NCBI GenBank assembly: GCA_017591395.1
Contig: WEDG01003476.1
Span: 32,102-96,101 of the forward strand
Reading direction: 5' to 3'
DNA from: Schistocephalus solidus
Taxonomy: Eukaryota; Platyhelminthes; Cestoda; Diphyllobothriidea; Diphyllobothriidae
Length of the DNA: 64,000 nucleotides
A program made the position numbers and the translations under genes. Under the pieces are notes generated by a model, which saw only the letters and a list, made by a program, of their open reading frames with translations, was not told the DNA's origin and searched no databases. Below are positions 19,798 to 31,440 of this stretch, in pieces; position 1 is the first letter of the stretch, and each line of letters opens with the position of its first letter.

Positions 19798-20703
19798 GGA
19801 AAATATTTTAAAAGAAAGCTCGTGACGGAGCTACTGAAGTACCGCCTGCGCACCTACGTCACGCATGACGCCCTTATTTATGAGCAAATCCAGGGAGCCC
19901 CGATGGGAGCTACCTGATGGAAGTGGTCTTGGAGGAACTGGAAACTCAAGCCTTTCAGATCTGCAAGCCAAAATTCTGGATCCACTGCGTAGAAGATACT
20001 TTCGTCATCCTGCACTGAGACGCTAAGGAGAACTTTCCCCACAGATTCCATTCACAACGGAGGAAGAAGAGAACCGCACGTTGCCTTTTCTCGGTGTCCA
20101 GGACTCGAGGCAGGAGGACGGAACTCTCCAGATTGGGGTAGTTTGAAAAGCGATCAACGCGTAGAAAAATCTTCACTACAACAGCAAGCACACCCTGTCT
20201 CATGGACGAAGTTGCATCCGGTCGCTTTATCACCGCATCCGGACACATTGCAGCGCAGAGGCCGAGAAGCTGTGAGAACACAAAACCCTATGGCGCCTCT
20301 TCCTCGTCAATGGATATCCACGTAGCTTCATAAAGAAATGCTTGTACTAAAGGTACACGAAGACCGATGGTGAGCAAACCAATGACCTGAAATCTTCCCT
20401 AATTCGCCCTGCATGAGGAACGCCTCTGAAACCACCCAGCACATGCTAAGACCGCTAAGCATGGGCGTTGAACACCGCCCGCAGTCCACTATCCGCCGCT
20501 TACTAACGCAACCAAAGAGTCGATTACTACCCGCTAACACGTCAAGCATTATTTAGCGCGTCAAATGTCTACACTAACCAGCCAACTACCACGGCATGGC
20601 AGACGAACGACCGAGTACGCGCATGCACGCGCATGCCCGTGCATGCCTTAGCCGTAAGTGGTAAGGATGTACGGTCGCACATCGCCCTATGACGACGACA
20701 GTT
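19798..20703 (+). mobile_element. Second PLE fragment (RT end plus GIY-YIG endonuclease)
   Basis: Lies back to back with the previous PLE. Reads EQIQGAPMGA (about 19,880-19,910), KPKFWIHCVEDTFVILH (degraded motif C, about 19,967-20,020), TEEEENRTLPFLGV, the linker MLRPLSMGVEHRPQSTIRRL (about 20,445-20,505), and IIYRVKCLHQPANYHGMAD (about 20,547-20,603), a degraded GIY-YIG. Motif C YVDDT has become CVEDT. It ends where the 3' end of Zf-LINE C begins. Inverted twin at 4,306-5,097. Confidence 0.75.
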
Positions 20704-21539
20704 CGACCGTCGATTTTGACGAGGTCCACCGTATGCTCCACACTAGGTGGTGCAGGGACGGTGACTTGCGCGTGAATTAGTTTTAAGTGATAGTAACCTT
20801 GCGCTTCAGCTACCGCACTCTCTCCTCCTCCCCCACCTGAGCCCGGCGTCAAGAGAGAGTTAAGAAGACCGGAGGTGGGAGAGGATGCAGGTGGCTGGCG
20901 TGGCCGGATCCATCCCTGGGTGTACCACCACACCTGACTCGGATCCCACGGCGTGGGAGTGCCATAAAGGCCACATTAAGAAGGAGCCATTGCAGCCTGA
21001 CTCTCAGTCCACCAGTCAGCCACTCCACACAAAACACACTTTGGGCTGACCAAGCGGTCCGAGTTATCCCTTCAGTTGGAAACCTTCCAAGCCACGGCTT
21101 TTAGCGCACCGTGATAGTTTCAAGCGCGTCAGATTGTTTATAGTGAGGAAAATACGCTGAGCTCTCGACCTCACTCTCTCCCCCACCCACACAATCAAAC
21201 CACCATCCAACTCAGTCAGTTGCCTGATGTGGGAGTGGGCACATTGGCTGACGGGTCGGAGTACCCGTCTTCGCGCGCAACAGCACGACCTGGTCCCCAT
21301 TTAGAACACACTAGGATTCACTAAAGCAGGGGATATGGAGGAGCCATCGCCGTCTGACTCCCAGTCCACAGCACATACACTGGGCCGACGGCGTGGTCTG
21401 GTGTAAGAGTTAGATTGGCAGCCTTCCAAGCCACGGTTTATAGGATACCGTGATTTTATCAGGTATTGTGAGGATGTTGTCTATGTATTTCTTTAGATGG
21501 TGTGGGCTGATGGGGCTTAGCCTTCGGTGCTTTACCGCA

Positions 21540-22490
21540 GGTTGTCATGGAGGAGCATGTGTCCTAATAGGCCCATGCGGTGTGTAAATGTGTGGGAGCA
21601 GTGATGGCAGTGGAGGCGGGCGCGGCGACTGTATGTCGGAGCCCCAGGCACTGGTTCACCAGCCTCCGTGCGATTGATTCGCATGGGTGACCGACCAGGC
21701 CGATGCGTGAGTTTGAAGTTGTGGGTGCATTGTGGGCAGGAGAAAACGGTAACGGCTGGGTGGATGTCATTCATGGTAGTGGGGGTGGCAGTGGCGGTAA
21801 GAATGGCAGGAGCGGAGGGTGTGCATGATGTATCGGTGTTGTCGGCATTGCGGTGAGTTCCACTGTCATGGATGCGCATGTGACCGAATAGGTCTTTGCG
21901 ATGAGTGAATGCGCGAGGGACAGTGAGAACAGTGGAGGCGTCGATCTCTGCTGCGTTTTGGGGCTCCAGGCACTGGTTCACCAGTCTTTGTACGATGGAT
22001 TCGCATATGACCGACCAGGCCTATGCGTGAGGTGAATGTGCGGTCGCATTCAGGACACTTTAGGAGAGATTCCCCATCGCTGATGGTGGTGGTGGTGGTA
22101 GTGAAGGCGAAGGCGGTGGTGGTTGCGGTGGTGGGGGTAACAGGCGATGAGTAGATGGATGTGGTCTCTATGATGGTGAGAGTAATGGAATTGATGCCAG
22201 GAGTGAGGGTTAAGGGGAGTCAGAATGAGGGTCGGCAGAATTTGACGTAGAAGTTGGAATTGTCGGATTGTTGGTGCATTGCGTCCGAAGATGTCCAACC
22301 AGGCCACTTCGCGCGCGGAAGATGCGTTGACAGCGCGGGCATGTTGGCAGGGCCTGGACATCGACGATGTTGCTCCGGGGTGCCGGTGACTTTCATGCCG
22401 CTCTTTTGGCATTGGCAGTGGCGATCCGGTTGGCCTCATAGATTGCTGAACCAGTTTTCCCGGATCCTCTCCATGCCGGTCTATCCTGGG
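21540..22490 (-). pseudogene. Zinc-finger array of Zf-LINE C
   Basis: Same five-finger order as copy A. Open pieces: 22,499-22,050 (start of the block) and 21,981-21,532 (CTPSAPAIL spacer, then CPQCTHNF and HCHHCSHTFTHRMGLLGHMLLH fingers). Frameshifts lie near 21,690 and 21,920. Ends in HDNLR and stop, as in the other copies. Confidence 0.82.
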
Positions 22491-22499
22491 CGAGGTCAT

Positions 22500-24123
22500 C
22501 CCAGGTCGCCGGGTTGATTTGCAGTTGCTCCAGAGATTTCTTCAAAGTGTCCTTTTAGCGTCGTTTTTGACCTCCCTGTCGGCGAGTACCCGTAGCGACA
22601 TCTCCGTAGAAATGTCGTTTGGGTAGTCGCTCGTCGTCCATTCGTACCAGGTGGCCACCCCATCGCAGTTGCACGTGCCTCAGCATGGCATGGACGCTGA
22701 GGTTTTCGGTCCGCTCCAGGACTTCCGTGTCCGGGATCCTGTCTTGCCATCTCAGCTTCAGTATTCTGCGAAGGCAGCTGATATGAAAGTGATTCAGCTT
22801 CCTGGCTTGATTCGAGTAGATGGTCCAGGTCTCCGCTCCGTAACGGAGTGTCGACAAGACGACGGCCTTGTACATCTTGAGTTTGGTGTTCAGGTGAATA
22901 CAGTGGCGATTCCACACGGAGGCCTGCAGCCGGTCGAAGGCCTGACTAGCTTTGGAGATCCGTTGGGCAACCTCGTGGTCGATTCTCGTGTTGCGCGACA
23001 TCGTGCTTCCTAGATAAGCGAAGATTTACACGTTTTTGAGTTGAACACCGTTGACATTGCTTCGAGGAGCATTGTATTCCGCGCTGGGTGGCAGCTGGTG
23101 CATGACAACCGTTTTGGATGTACTGATTGTTAATCCAAATTAAGCGCAGCCTGCGGCGAAGAGGTCCATGCTCTGTCACGGTGTTAAGGGCGGTCATCCG
23201 CGAAGAGCAAGTCATGGACTGTAGCCGTAGACACGCTCGTTTTGGCCTGCATACGCCTTACTGTTGAGATGGTGCCCGTCAGTTCTGTAGGCGATGCGGA
23301 TCCCAGGCTGTTCATCACGGTAGGCATCCATCTGCAAAACCAAAAACATGAGACTGAACGGGGTGGCAGCCACTACGAAGCCCTGCTCCACTCCATTGGT
23401 CTCTGCGAATGCTTTGGATACAGACCCGATTTCAGTGACGTGTGCCATCACCACGTTGTGAAGCTGACGCTCCCCGTGCATGAACCGCTTAGGACAGCCG
23501 AAATCCTGCATGAATTTCCACAGTCCGTCACGATTCACCGTGTCAAAGGCTTTCGTCATGTTCACGAAGGTAGTGTAAAGGTGGGATCGCATCTCCTGGC
23601 ACTTCTCTTGTAGCTGGCGGGCGGTAAAGATCATATCGGTTGTTCCGCGGTGTCGGCGGAAGCCAAATTGGCTTTCCGGGAGCAGGCCCTGCTCTAGGTG
23701 ACCGTTCAGAAGATTAAGAAGGATATGGGCGAAGATCGTCCCGGCGATGTTGAGCAACGAGTGTTGCCAGTTCCCATTCCGCTTGTAGAGATGGACGATG
23801 GTCGCGTATTTGAAATCCTGAGGAACTTGTCTTTAGCGCCGCATCCCCTGGATGAGTGTTGTGTGTTCTGCCATCAGCCGGGGCCCGCCGTGTTTGTAGA
23901 CTTTCGTTGGGATAACGTCGGATACCGGTGCTTTCCCACTAAAAATCTGTTGCATGACCCGGATGGTTTCTGGTAGGCAAGGCGGCAGATCTAGGACATT
24001 GTTCGTGTCCACTTGAGGGAACCGGTCAATGACAGCATCGGAGATGGCTGATGAGCAATTAAGGACACCTCTTAATAGGTCGGCCCAGCGCTTCAGAATT
24101 CGCAATTTCTCTGTCAGCAGAGT
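22500..24123 (-). pseudogene. Reverse transcriptase of Zf-LINE C
   Basis: The 181-codon block 23,757-23,212 reads LLNIAGTIFAHILLNLLNGHL, GFRRHRGTTDMIFTARQL and motif A as FVNMTKAFDTVNRDG (catalytic Asp to Asn). The block 23,001-22,555 holds [27 protein letters not shown] and [19 protein letters not shown]. The ADD box near 23,205 is in a shifted frame. The block 24,105-23,833 gives the RT N-terminal part. Confidence 0.85.
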
Positions 24124-24450
24124 TGTGCCATCAGAGCTGAGCAGTGGTGCGGTCCCCTTGATATGCGGGCCGTAGATGGCCTTGATGGCTTTGAAAAAGG
24201 TTTTTATTTCATTGCAGTCAGCATACCCTTGGATTTTCTAAGCCGTTCGGACCCTTCCAAGGTCCTGCATCTCCCGCAACCGTTGAGCCATCAGAGCTGA
24301 GCAGCGGTGCAGTTCCCTTGATGCAAGGGCTGTAGATGACTTCAATGGATTTGAAAAAGTTTTTCATTTCATTGCGGTCCGCATACCCCTGGATTTCCTG
24401 AGCCTTTCGGATCATCCAGGCATCCTGCATCTCCCGCAGCCGTTGCTGTA
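24124..24450 (-). repeat. Imperfect tandem duplication inside Zf-LINE C
   Basis: Two units of about 163 bp, 24,124-24,286 and 24,287-24,450, both covering the endonuclease-RT linker (GCCATCAGAGCTGAGCAG...CTGCATCTCCCGCA.CCGTTG). The units differ from each other. One resembles copy B and the other copies A and F. Confidence 0.8.
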
Positions 24451-25434
24451 CAATGCGGCGGCATGTGAAGAAGGCTGCTTCGGTGGCGTCAGTTCGAAGG
24501 TGCATTCTTCTCCGCGAGTAAGTTGCTGATGTCGGCGTCGTTATCGTCAAACCAGTCCTGGTTTTGACGGCGTGCGCGTCCGAGGAATTCGAGGGTGGGG
24601 GATTGGATGACATTTTGCAGTTGGCACCATCGTGTTTCCACGGTGCTATTATTATCTGCAGCATGCAGGTCCTCCAGTTTCTGGGTTATTTGGTTGCTGA
24701 ACTCACAACAGTGAGCAGGCAAATTTATCAAAAGAGTATTTAACTTACCTGGAGGCCTCTTACCTTGGGACCTTCGTCGGGGTTGCAGTCGGAGCCTCAT
24801 CTGGGATATGACGAGGCGGTGATCTGTCCAACCATCGGCATCGCAGATCGCCTTGGTTACCAGCACGTCCTGTCGATCTCGCCTCCGGACGAGAACATTG
24901 TCCAGCAGATGCCAGCGCCGCGACCGAGGGTGCATCCACGTGGCCTTCTCCCGCGTCGGAAGGCGGAAGAAGGTGTTGGTCAGCAGGAGACAGTGTTCCG
25001 CACACGTGCGCAGAAGAAGGAGGCCGTTATCGTTTGTCCTTCGTCACATCATGGCTCGTCATTGGGGGAGCGTAGGCACTAATGATGGTGGCAAACTTGT
25101 CTCCCCGATGAGGCAGGCGTAGGCTCATCAGGCGATCATTGTTACCCTACGGCAGACAGGGCAAACGTCCCAGGATGTCGTTCCGGATGGCAAAGGCAAC
25201 ACCAGCGTCGCGTCGCTCTGCCTTTGGCCGGCCGATCCAGAAGAAGTTGTAGTTGGTACCCACCTCCTCTACCTGACCCTGCTCACAGATTCGAGTCTCG
25301 CTGAGAGCAGCAATGTCCACCTTGTAGCGCGCCAGTTCCCGAGCAACTAGCGCCGTCCTACGTTCCGGCCGGTTGCTCCTCGGATTGTCTACAAGGGAAC
25401 GAACAAACCAGGCTGCTAGTCTGAGCGAACTCAC
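24451..25434 (-). pseudogene. APE endonuclease of Zf-LINE C
   Basis: The N-terminal block 25,434-25,147 is open and starts MSSLRLAAWFVRSL, reading NPRSNRPERRTALVARELARYKVDIAALSETR and RPKAERRDAGVAFAIRNDI. This gives the likely original start of the element's protein. A deletion removes the GDFNAR region: near 25,035 the DNA jumps from the NDNGLLLLR segment to the AKDKFYE segment. The block 24,935-24,489 has [29 protein letters not shown] and the WTDHRLVIS catalytic end. Confidence 0.85.
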
Positions 25435-25777
25435 CCGAGCAGCCCAGAGGGTATGGCGCGGGGGCTGGGATCGGGGGATTTATGTTGTTTGTTTGAGTTT
25501 TACGACCACGTATTTTGCGATCTGCGAGCCACGGCCAGTTGTAGAAGACGTGAGACCCTGCATTTGTTTAGGGCACCTTTTCTAGCCCCTTTCTCTACGA
25601 GGAGGCAAGCAACGCTGTCCCTAAATAGGGCTGTTCGGATATCATAGGCGGCTGCCAAACTCCACTATGGGTCACGATTTTGTTCTAGTGAGAGAGCGAC
25701 CCAAGTAAGCCTGGGCCGCCTACTGGGTTGTCATCACCCCCACCGTATGATTTTTTTAGAGTTGGTAGGAGTAATTT

Positions 25778-26524
25778 CAACCACTCATCTTCAAAGACTG
25801 GAGAGTTTTGCAGATCATTTGCGCCTACAATTGATGTGCTCCAAACAAGAGAAGTCAACCGTTGTTTACCGACTTTAGTGTAGTTGCGCGGCGTGAAGCA
25901 GTCTTGGAAAAACAGGTTTATGGCTACAAACGGGAATGCATGGGCATCAGTTGGGCTTGCGAATAGATCCTTCCTTCAACTTTGATGCCGCTGAGATTGT
26001 GGGTCGAGGCGATGATCACAAATCAAGGCAGGTGCCACAAACCTGGATGCCCGGCCGCAAAACTTTGCTTCTCAAGCCCATCTGTTTGTACAATTGTTTT
26101 TAACAGATGCCAGTCACGGTGTGCAACAGTTGCGGCCGCCAACGAAGACGGGGGCGAGACAGGTCACGGTGAAAGGGGGGGGGCGGGTTGCGGTCAGATT
26201 CAATCCCACAATCGGTATTGGCGACCAACGAATCTCTAAAAATGCTCCCATAATGTGGATGTGTGGAAGACAGCGCAATCTCTGAAGATTAGTAGACGTA
26301 ATCAGTACTGAAAACAGAAAACTTCAAATAAATCACTTCCGGCAAACGACTCTTCTCTTTTTGACATGTGCCCAAGGAATTGCATTTTCACTACTATTCA
26401 CCTGTTTCCATATGCTAAAAGCCAGAGATTTCCTTGAATCTATATAACAATTGATAGAGAAGATGTCTATAATAGCAAGCCTCCTCATTCTCAACTCTGA
26501 AGAACCCATAATTGTTATGATAAC
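25778..26524 (+). mobile_element. PLE endonuclease fragment next to Zf-LINE C
   Basis: The + strand reads KSTVVYRL.CSCAA (about 25,856-25,897), a GIY-YIG start, then FNFDAAEIVGRGDDHKSRQVPQTWM (about 25,976-26,050), the end of a PLE endonuclease, with stops. The inverted twin is at 62,783-63,570, also abutting a Zf-LINE 5' end. The shared part ends at about 26,524. Confidence 0.65.
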
Positions 26525-26824
26525 TCGAGTTTTCAATGGCCGTGATTTCATCCTTATTGCTGCTTCTTCGCGTGACGGTGATGAAATCACTGTGAATATC
26601 GACTTGAGCCTGGACCAACAAGCACTAATCGTATCACCTACGACTCTCAGTGATGAAAGCGCATGTTAGCAAATGTCTTGGGCACGTGGTGGCCCAGCAA
26701 CTGTGTCCTTGTTCCTCTATCACTCCTATCTTCGGCTTTCTCTGATGATCGGTTGAAGTGAGACTCCGAAGAGGCAGGTCAATGAAGTTCTTGTTCCAGC
26801 GATGGCATACTCGGTAAGGATTAC

Positions 26825-27095
26825 TTATATGGCCCCCTAAATATGACACGGGAATAGGAATGCGCTGTCCAAGTAACAAAGGTAGCCCTGCCCATAATTC
26901 CAGGAAGGGTACATATTCCCGCGTCCTTACCCCTTTTAGTAGCCCAAACATAAACCTTAATTGTAGCCGCCCTTACCCCCCTAAGCTAGCAACCTCAAAC
27001 GTAACCCCGTTTTTAAACTGAATTTAGCGGTAAGACATCTAATTTTTGGTGCGGTTTCAGTTATCGCGTCCTGTACAGAAGGCCAATTAAGTCAT
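26825..27095 (+). repeat. Dispersed CCCTAA-rich repeat
   Basis: Contains the most regular copy of the block AGTAACAAAGGTAGCCCTGC..ATAATTCCAGGAAGGGTACATATTCCCGCGTCCTTACCCC, followed by degenerate CCTTAACC words. Shared with 29.8, 38.5 (inverted) and 45.75 kb. Confidence 0.6.
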
Positions 27096-27497
27096 CCTTA
27101 CCTCTTATTCTTCATCTTCTCCTTCATCTTCTTAATTTCTCCGGTTGGTTGAAGATAAAGAGTCAGAAAACTGAGCACTGCAACCCAATCAACAGCTCAA
27201 ATGCCGAGTCAAGTTGAGCAGTTTTAATCGGAAAATTAAGCATGACTGACGCCAATAATTAATGTCTACTGGAAAAGACAATAAAAGCCTAATTGACAGT
27301 ACACTGTTTTGGGTAACATAGTAGCCAATTTATATCCTCACCGACCTCACATCGGGGTAAGTACGTGCATGGCCCTTTTTGTCAGCCTCCACTCAGGGGT
27401 TGTCAACGTCAACACTTCGGCAGCTGAGGTAGCATTTCAGCACTCAATGCGGATTCCACAAAAAGTCTTTGTCTTCCCACATTTTTCCGTAAAGTTT

Positions 27498-28140
27498 CAT
27501 TAGCACCTCAGTTGACACCAACTCAGCCCTTCGTTCTGGGTGATCTGCACACTTACCTTTGCTAAGATCAATGTGCAACGAGGTAAAATTATGAGTAGTA
27601 AATGAGTTTCATTCGTAGTAGGCCTATTTCCAGATTCACATCCAGAGATGGTTTCACATAATCTAGCCAATGTCACTAGTAGATCACGCTCCGCTTTGTT
27701 ACTCTCAGATCCTTCCGGAGCGTATTCCCTGCCTGCGGGTCCTTTACGGGTTATGACCTCTTGAACCATTCTCAAAATGCTTCGAAATGTTCCTCAGCAA
27801 TGCCCGATTTGCTTGCAATCTGTTATAATCTTCTCATTGGCTAAGGGCGGAGGAGCTAGCACATTCCTGCCTCGCCACAACGGATCCAACTGTCTATTCA
27901 ATACTCCACTACAGGAGTCATTGCAGAATTATTAAGTTCTAATGTAGTATTTCTGGTTGTCTGGGCAGCGACTTCCGTCTTCTTAAAACGCCTCCGTGTT
28001 GCGTCACTAGAGACAGCATATGGACAAGCAGGGGGTTGTAAATGGGCAGATTTGATTTCTGAAGCCTGTGAATAATCTTCAATCAGAGAACAACAACCAG
28101 GCCCGTTCCCACACCGAACCCGACGATTACCCCTCACTGT
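27498..28140 (-). other. Two adjacent unassigned open frames
   Basis: Frames 28,137-27,898 (79 codons) and 27,775-27,500 (91 codons) lie consecutively on the - strand in different phases. They could be one broken coding sequence (EVITRKGPAGREYAPEGSE is the most protein-like stretch). I recognise no domain, and chance is possible. Confidence 0.2.
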
Positions 28141-28603
28141 GACTCTGCAAACCCAGCCTTACTGATTGCATTCTGTGAACTATTTCTCGCGGAGTCGTGT
28201 TCAAACTTAACACGAGGGCCATTTCAGTTACTAGTGCAGACGACATAACGTTGTGACCCGTTCAGACGCATTAAGGAGACTCAAAACCTCCTGTAGGAGA
28301 ACGCCAAACGAGAGACAACTCATGATGTAGACTCAGGTGACACGTGTGTTCGCGAGCCAACCGACTTCGGGTTGGTGTGTTTCTCCACCTCAATTGCATC
28401 TGATGCACTTTTGTAAGTACAGAGCCTTCGGTACCTTCTTTCATCGTATTACAGAGCGTTCAAGTCATGCAGAAAAACTTTGTCAGCCTAGTCTTACCGC
28501 CCTTTCTTCTTTAGCCGAAATCTGATTATCAACGTTTTCAGCAGAATATTTTCAATTGGACAACTTTATTCATTTTTCCACATTGGTATTTGCTTTTTGC
28601 GCC
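28141..28603. other. Non-coding stretch, nothing recognised
   Basis: No repeat or coding signal seen. Confidence 0.4.
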
Positions 28604-28849
28604 CTAATTTGATAGATAAAGCATAGAAAAATCCTTGATTTCAATACCTACAGCATCTAAATAAACCGCATACGATAAGTCACGCCTATATTTCTGACGG
28701 GCCTTGATATGCAAACCACAAACTGACGCACGTCTTGAGATGGCGCGCGGATTCTTTTCGATTTCTCGCTGTACATACTTAAGTGTTGTGGACTGCAGTA
28801 CATGGTCGTCACCTTTGTACTTCGCGTTAGAGCTGTCCATGGACTTCAA
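28604..28849 (-). pseudogene. Transposase-like relic, partner of 14.8 kb
   Basis: An 81-codon frame reads YKGDDHVLQSTTLKYVQREI, then EKNPRAISRRASVCGLHIKA and RRDLSYAVYLDAVG. It aligns throughout with 14,777-14,965. Similar in pattern to the helix-turn-helix region of Tc1/mariner-type transposases, but no DDE domain is present. Confidence 0.45.
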
Positions 28850-29756
28850 TTACGCACTCGCCTTTCCACTAATGGAACAGTAGGAATTTCTCACGTTCAA
28901 AGTTACTTATTTAGTTATTTTCTCCGAGACCAAATTTCTTCCAAACAGTTAAATTACGGCAAGACAGAGGAAAAGGAATCCCCTGTTATTTCCATCGCAC
29001 TTCGAAATAATTTGAAGACTATGTTTAAGTTCAGTCTCAGCGTTGGAATTATGGCTAGGGTTATGCATCAGTAGTATTGAACACTTCCAGAATGTTTTTG
29101 TGCACGATCACCTACAGTAACGAGGCGGTGGTTCTATTCCCGTATCTTGCCGAAATTGCGTTGTTTTTTACGAACTGGAGAAATTTTTAATGTAGTTTTT
29201 AAACACGCACCTATGCAGGTACTGGCCTCAATATTTGGAAAATCAATCATTTTGGCTGTGGCATGGACAGTAACTAATTTTTACTGCTGCCAGCGCTGGT
29301 AATTTATGCTTCACCTCGGACTGCTAGTCATTTTTTTTCTGTTTGTCTAGCGACAACAAAGAAACAGAAGCCAGTCGGTGGAATTAATCACCAACCGTTT
29401 GTTATGGACTAAACACCCTCGTACACGGAATATCCGAAGTATGAAATTCGCATTAATTCCCATTTGAGGAGATTCATACTTGACTGCCGGTTTTTGAACT
29501 TCGTTTTGAAGACCGACACGTAAGCGGGATAGTAAGATGATTGGCAGAAATCCTGATCGTCACACCACATTGATGTGCACCGATCTATTCGGATTCTAGG
29601 GGAAAGATGAGCATTTTCGTTTGACGGCTATGCGATCGGTCGCGTGGAGACAAACAGTCTTTGACTACCTAAAATAAAATATGATGGAGTTTCTAATATA
29701 CAGACGTGACACGGTTTCATTTGCGGGTTCCTTTATTACTTAACGGTAGGGTTCCC
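28850..29756. other. Non-coding stretch, nothing recognised
   Basis: AT-rich; only short chance frames. Confidence 0.4.
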
Positions 29757-30060
29757 TTATATGGCACCCTAAACAGGACATGAGATTAGGAACGCCCGAC
29801 CAAGTACTAAAGGTAGCTCTGCGCATAATTCAATGAAGGATAACCAACCCCGCGTCCTAAACCTAACACTAGAGCTAGCATAAGCCTTAGCCGAAGCCTT
29901 ACTCGTATACCATGATTCTACGTTAAACCCCAGCCACACAACTAACGCTAACCCCAAACGTTACCTTCAATTACCTTAAGGGTAATCTTAACATTAAATC
30001 AGACGCTAAACTTTACCATAACTCCAATTATAACCCTTACCCTATTTTCGCTGGAATTTG
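29757..30060 (+). repeat. Dispersed CCCTAA-rich repeat
   Basis: CCAAGTACTAAAGGTAGCTCTGCGCATAATTCA..GAAGGATA..CCGCGTCCTAAACC follows the 26.85-kb copy block by block, then about 200 bp of degenerate CCTAACNCT words. Confidence 0.6.
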
Positions 30061-30464
30061 GCAAAAGGACTCCTGTTTTTGTGGGCTGTTCCTGCTCCCA
30101 TGTCTTATTTGGGGTAAAATGTAATTTACCCTTACCCAGTTTTCAATTGCACTTTATTTACTGGTGTCAATTTCTGGGTGATTTATCCTCATCAGTAATT
30201 GACTTCTCCAGGATTGGGATATCGGTTGCGGCAGTGGTTAAGGCATCGCCTTCTGCAGTCCATTGCCAGTAACTCTGTCATGCCCTATTGAATTAGTCCG
30301 ATTAAGCAAGCCATATCCATAGGTAAAAGAAAATGTTGTCTCAACGTATCAGCCTGACAAGACGTAGAACCTCAAAAGCGCCTCAGTGTGCTGAGGTCGA
30401 GGGCCTTAACTTCACGAACATGTAATATACATCCTGCATCACAGCAAAAACCGGTAAGACAACG

Positions 30465-30640
30465 AATCCGTGGCACAGTGTGCAATATCGGGTTAGAGCA
30501 TTAAACTTCTAAGTAAAGAGTCATGGATTCGAGCCTCCGGTGGTGTTCAACCTGGGGTATGGTATGGTTGGCTGATGACGGCTAATGAACCAGAAATTGT
30601 CATTCCAGACCGGGAAGCTTCTGCGCAAACGGCTTAAATA
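30465..30640 (+). repeat. tRNA-derived SINE with hammerhead domain
   Basis: CGAATCCGTGGCACAG head, damaged B box (GGATTCGAGCCTCC, about 30,525-30,538), then the ribozyme tail. Same order as the intronic SINE at 50 kb. Oriented +. Confidence 0.7.
30566..30611 (+). ncRNA. Hammerhead ribozyme, degraded copy
   Basis: CTGATGA at 30,572-30,578 and GAAA at 30,593-30,596 are intact. Stem I GGTTGG/CCAGACC (30,566-30,571 with 30,605-30,611) has four pairs and a mismatch. Stem II (CGGCT/AACCA) is weakened by a C-A mismatch. Probably slow or inactive. Confidence 0.6.
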
Positions 30641-30679
30641 GCAGATTAAGGCACGGAAATTAAAGCCCCTTACCTGTTA

Positions 30680-31440
30680 ATAAAAGTCGCCTTTGCAAAA
30701 TTCCAGGAGGAGCAAATATTATCCAATCATAACCCTAGCACAAACTTAAATATAACAGTGACCTAATTTTCCCGGAAATTAGCACAGGACCCAGTAACAG
30801 AGGCATTCCTCTGCCCAAATAGTGCCAAAAGCCCTTTTTATGAGTTCCACTGACGGCATTATGGGATTTTTCTGAAAAGAAACTTTGGCGAACATTTCTA
30901 GTGATAGGTTCGAGTGAGAATATGAAGGATCAAGCCACTGAACTTCTTTTTCCAGCGATCGCATCTTCTTCTTCACCAGAATTTGGGTGACCCCCCACAC
31001 CTGTAGAACACTCCATGTCAGCCTGGACTTGTAAGTGGAAATTAAAGGCGGTTTACTGTGGAAAGAAAAGTGAAAATAACAAACAAATTACAAAATGTTC
31101 AACTGATTTAGAAGAGATAAAAGAAGTGCAAATGTGCCATAAGTATGAACCCTTTGGCAATGATCGCATCCAATCAGACCTTAGATAGCGCTGTCAATAG
31201 GAGTTCCGGAATATGTTCTTTCTGCCTCGGGTAGAAGCTACTTTCCTCGTATACTCACGTATCTAGTGTGTGGCCCAAATTTTCAAAAACATGGGGACTA
31301 GTGTCAGAGTATAGCAGGTGGCCGAGGGGATAAGTGTTAGGGTTAGGATTAGGTTTCGCTTAAATTTAATGCTAGGGTTGGGACACGGAAAGGCCTATAC
31401 ATTAGAGGAAGACCACTTGTCTTACAGGCGGGCGTCCTAC
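30680..31440. other. Non-coding with weak CCCTAA-type relics
   Basis: AAAATTCCAGGAGGAGCAAATATT at about 30,697-30,722 and a GTTAGGGTTAGGATTAGG run at about 31,330-31,350 recall the dispersed CCCTAA repeat in + and - orientation. No gene. Confidence 0.4.

Larger units (their letters stand above)
20704..25777 (-). mobile_element. Zf-LINE copy C, near full length
   Basis: 5' UTR, endonuclease, RT, zinc fingers and 3' UTR in order on the - strand, framed on both sides by + strand PLE fragments. It shares with copy A the RT motif A Asp-to-Asn change, an 18-bp deletion and shift at the ADD box, a TAA before the SRNTRID segment and the Asn in finger 4. This supports a common, already defective source. 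It also carries an internal tandem duplication at 24,124-24,450. Confidence 0.9.

Noticed and set aside
26739..26775. Hammerhead core in CTGATGATCGGTT...CCGAAGAGG
   Set aside because: GAAA is GAAG, stem II does not pair well and no stem I is visible; likely chance.
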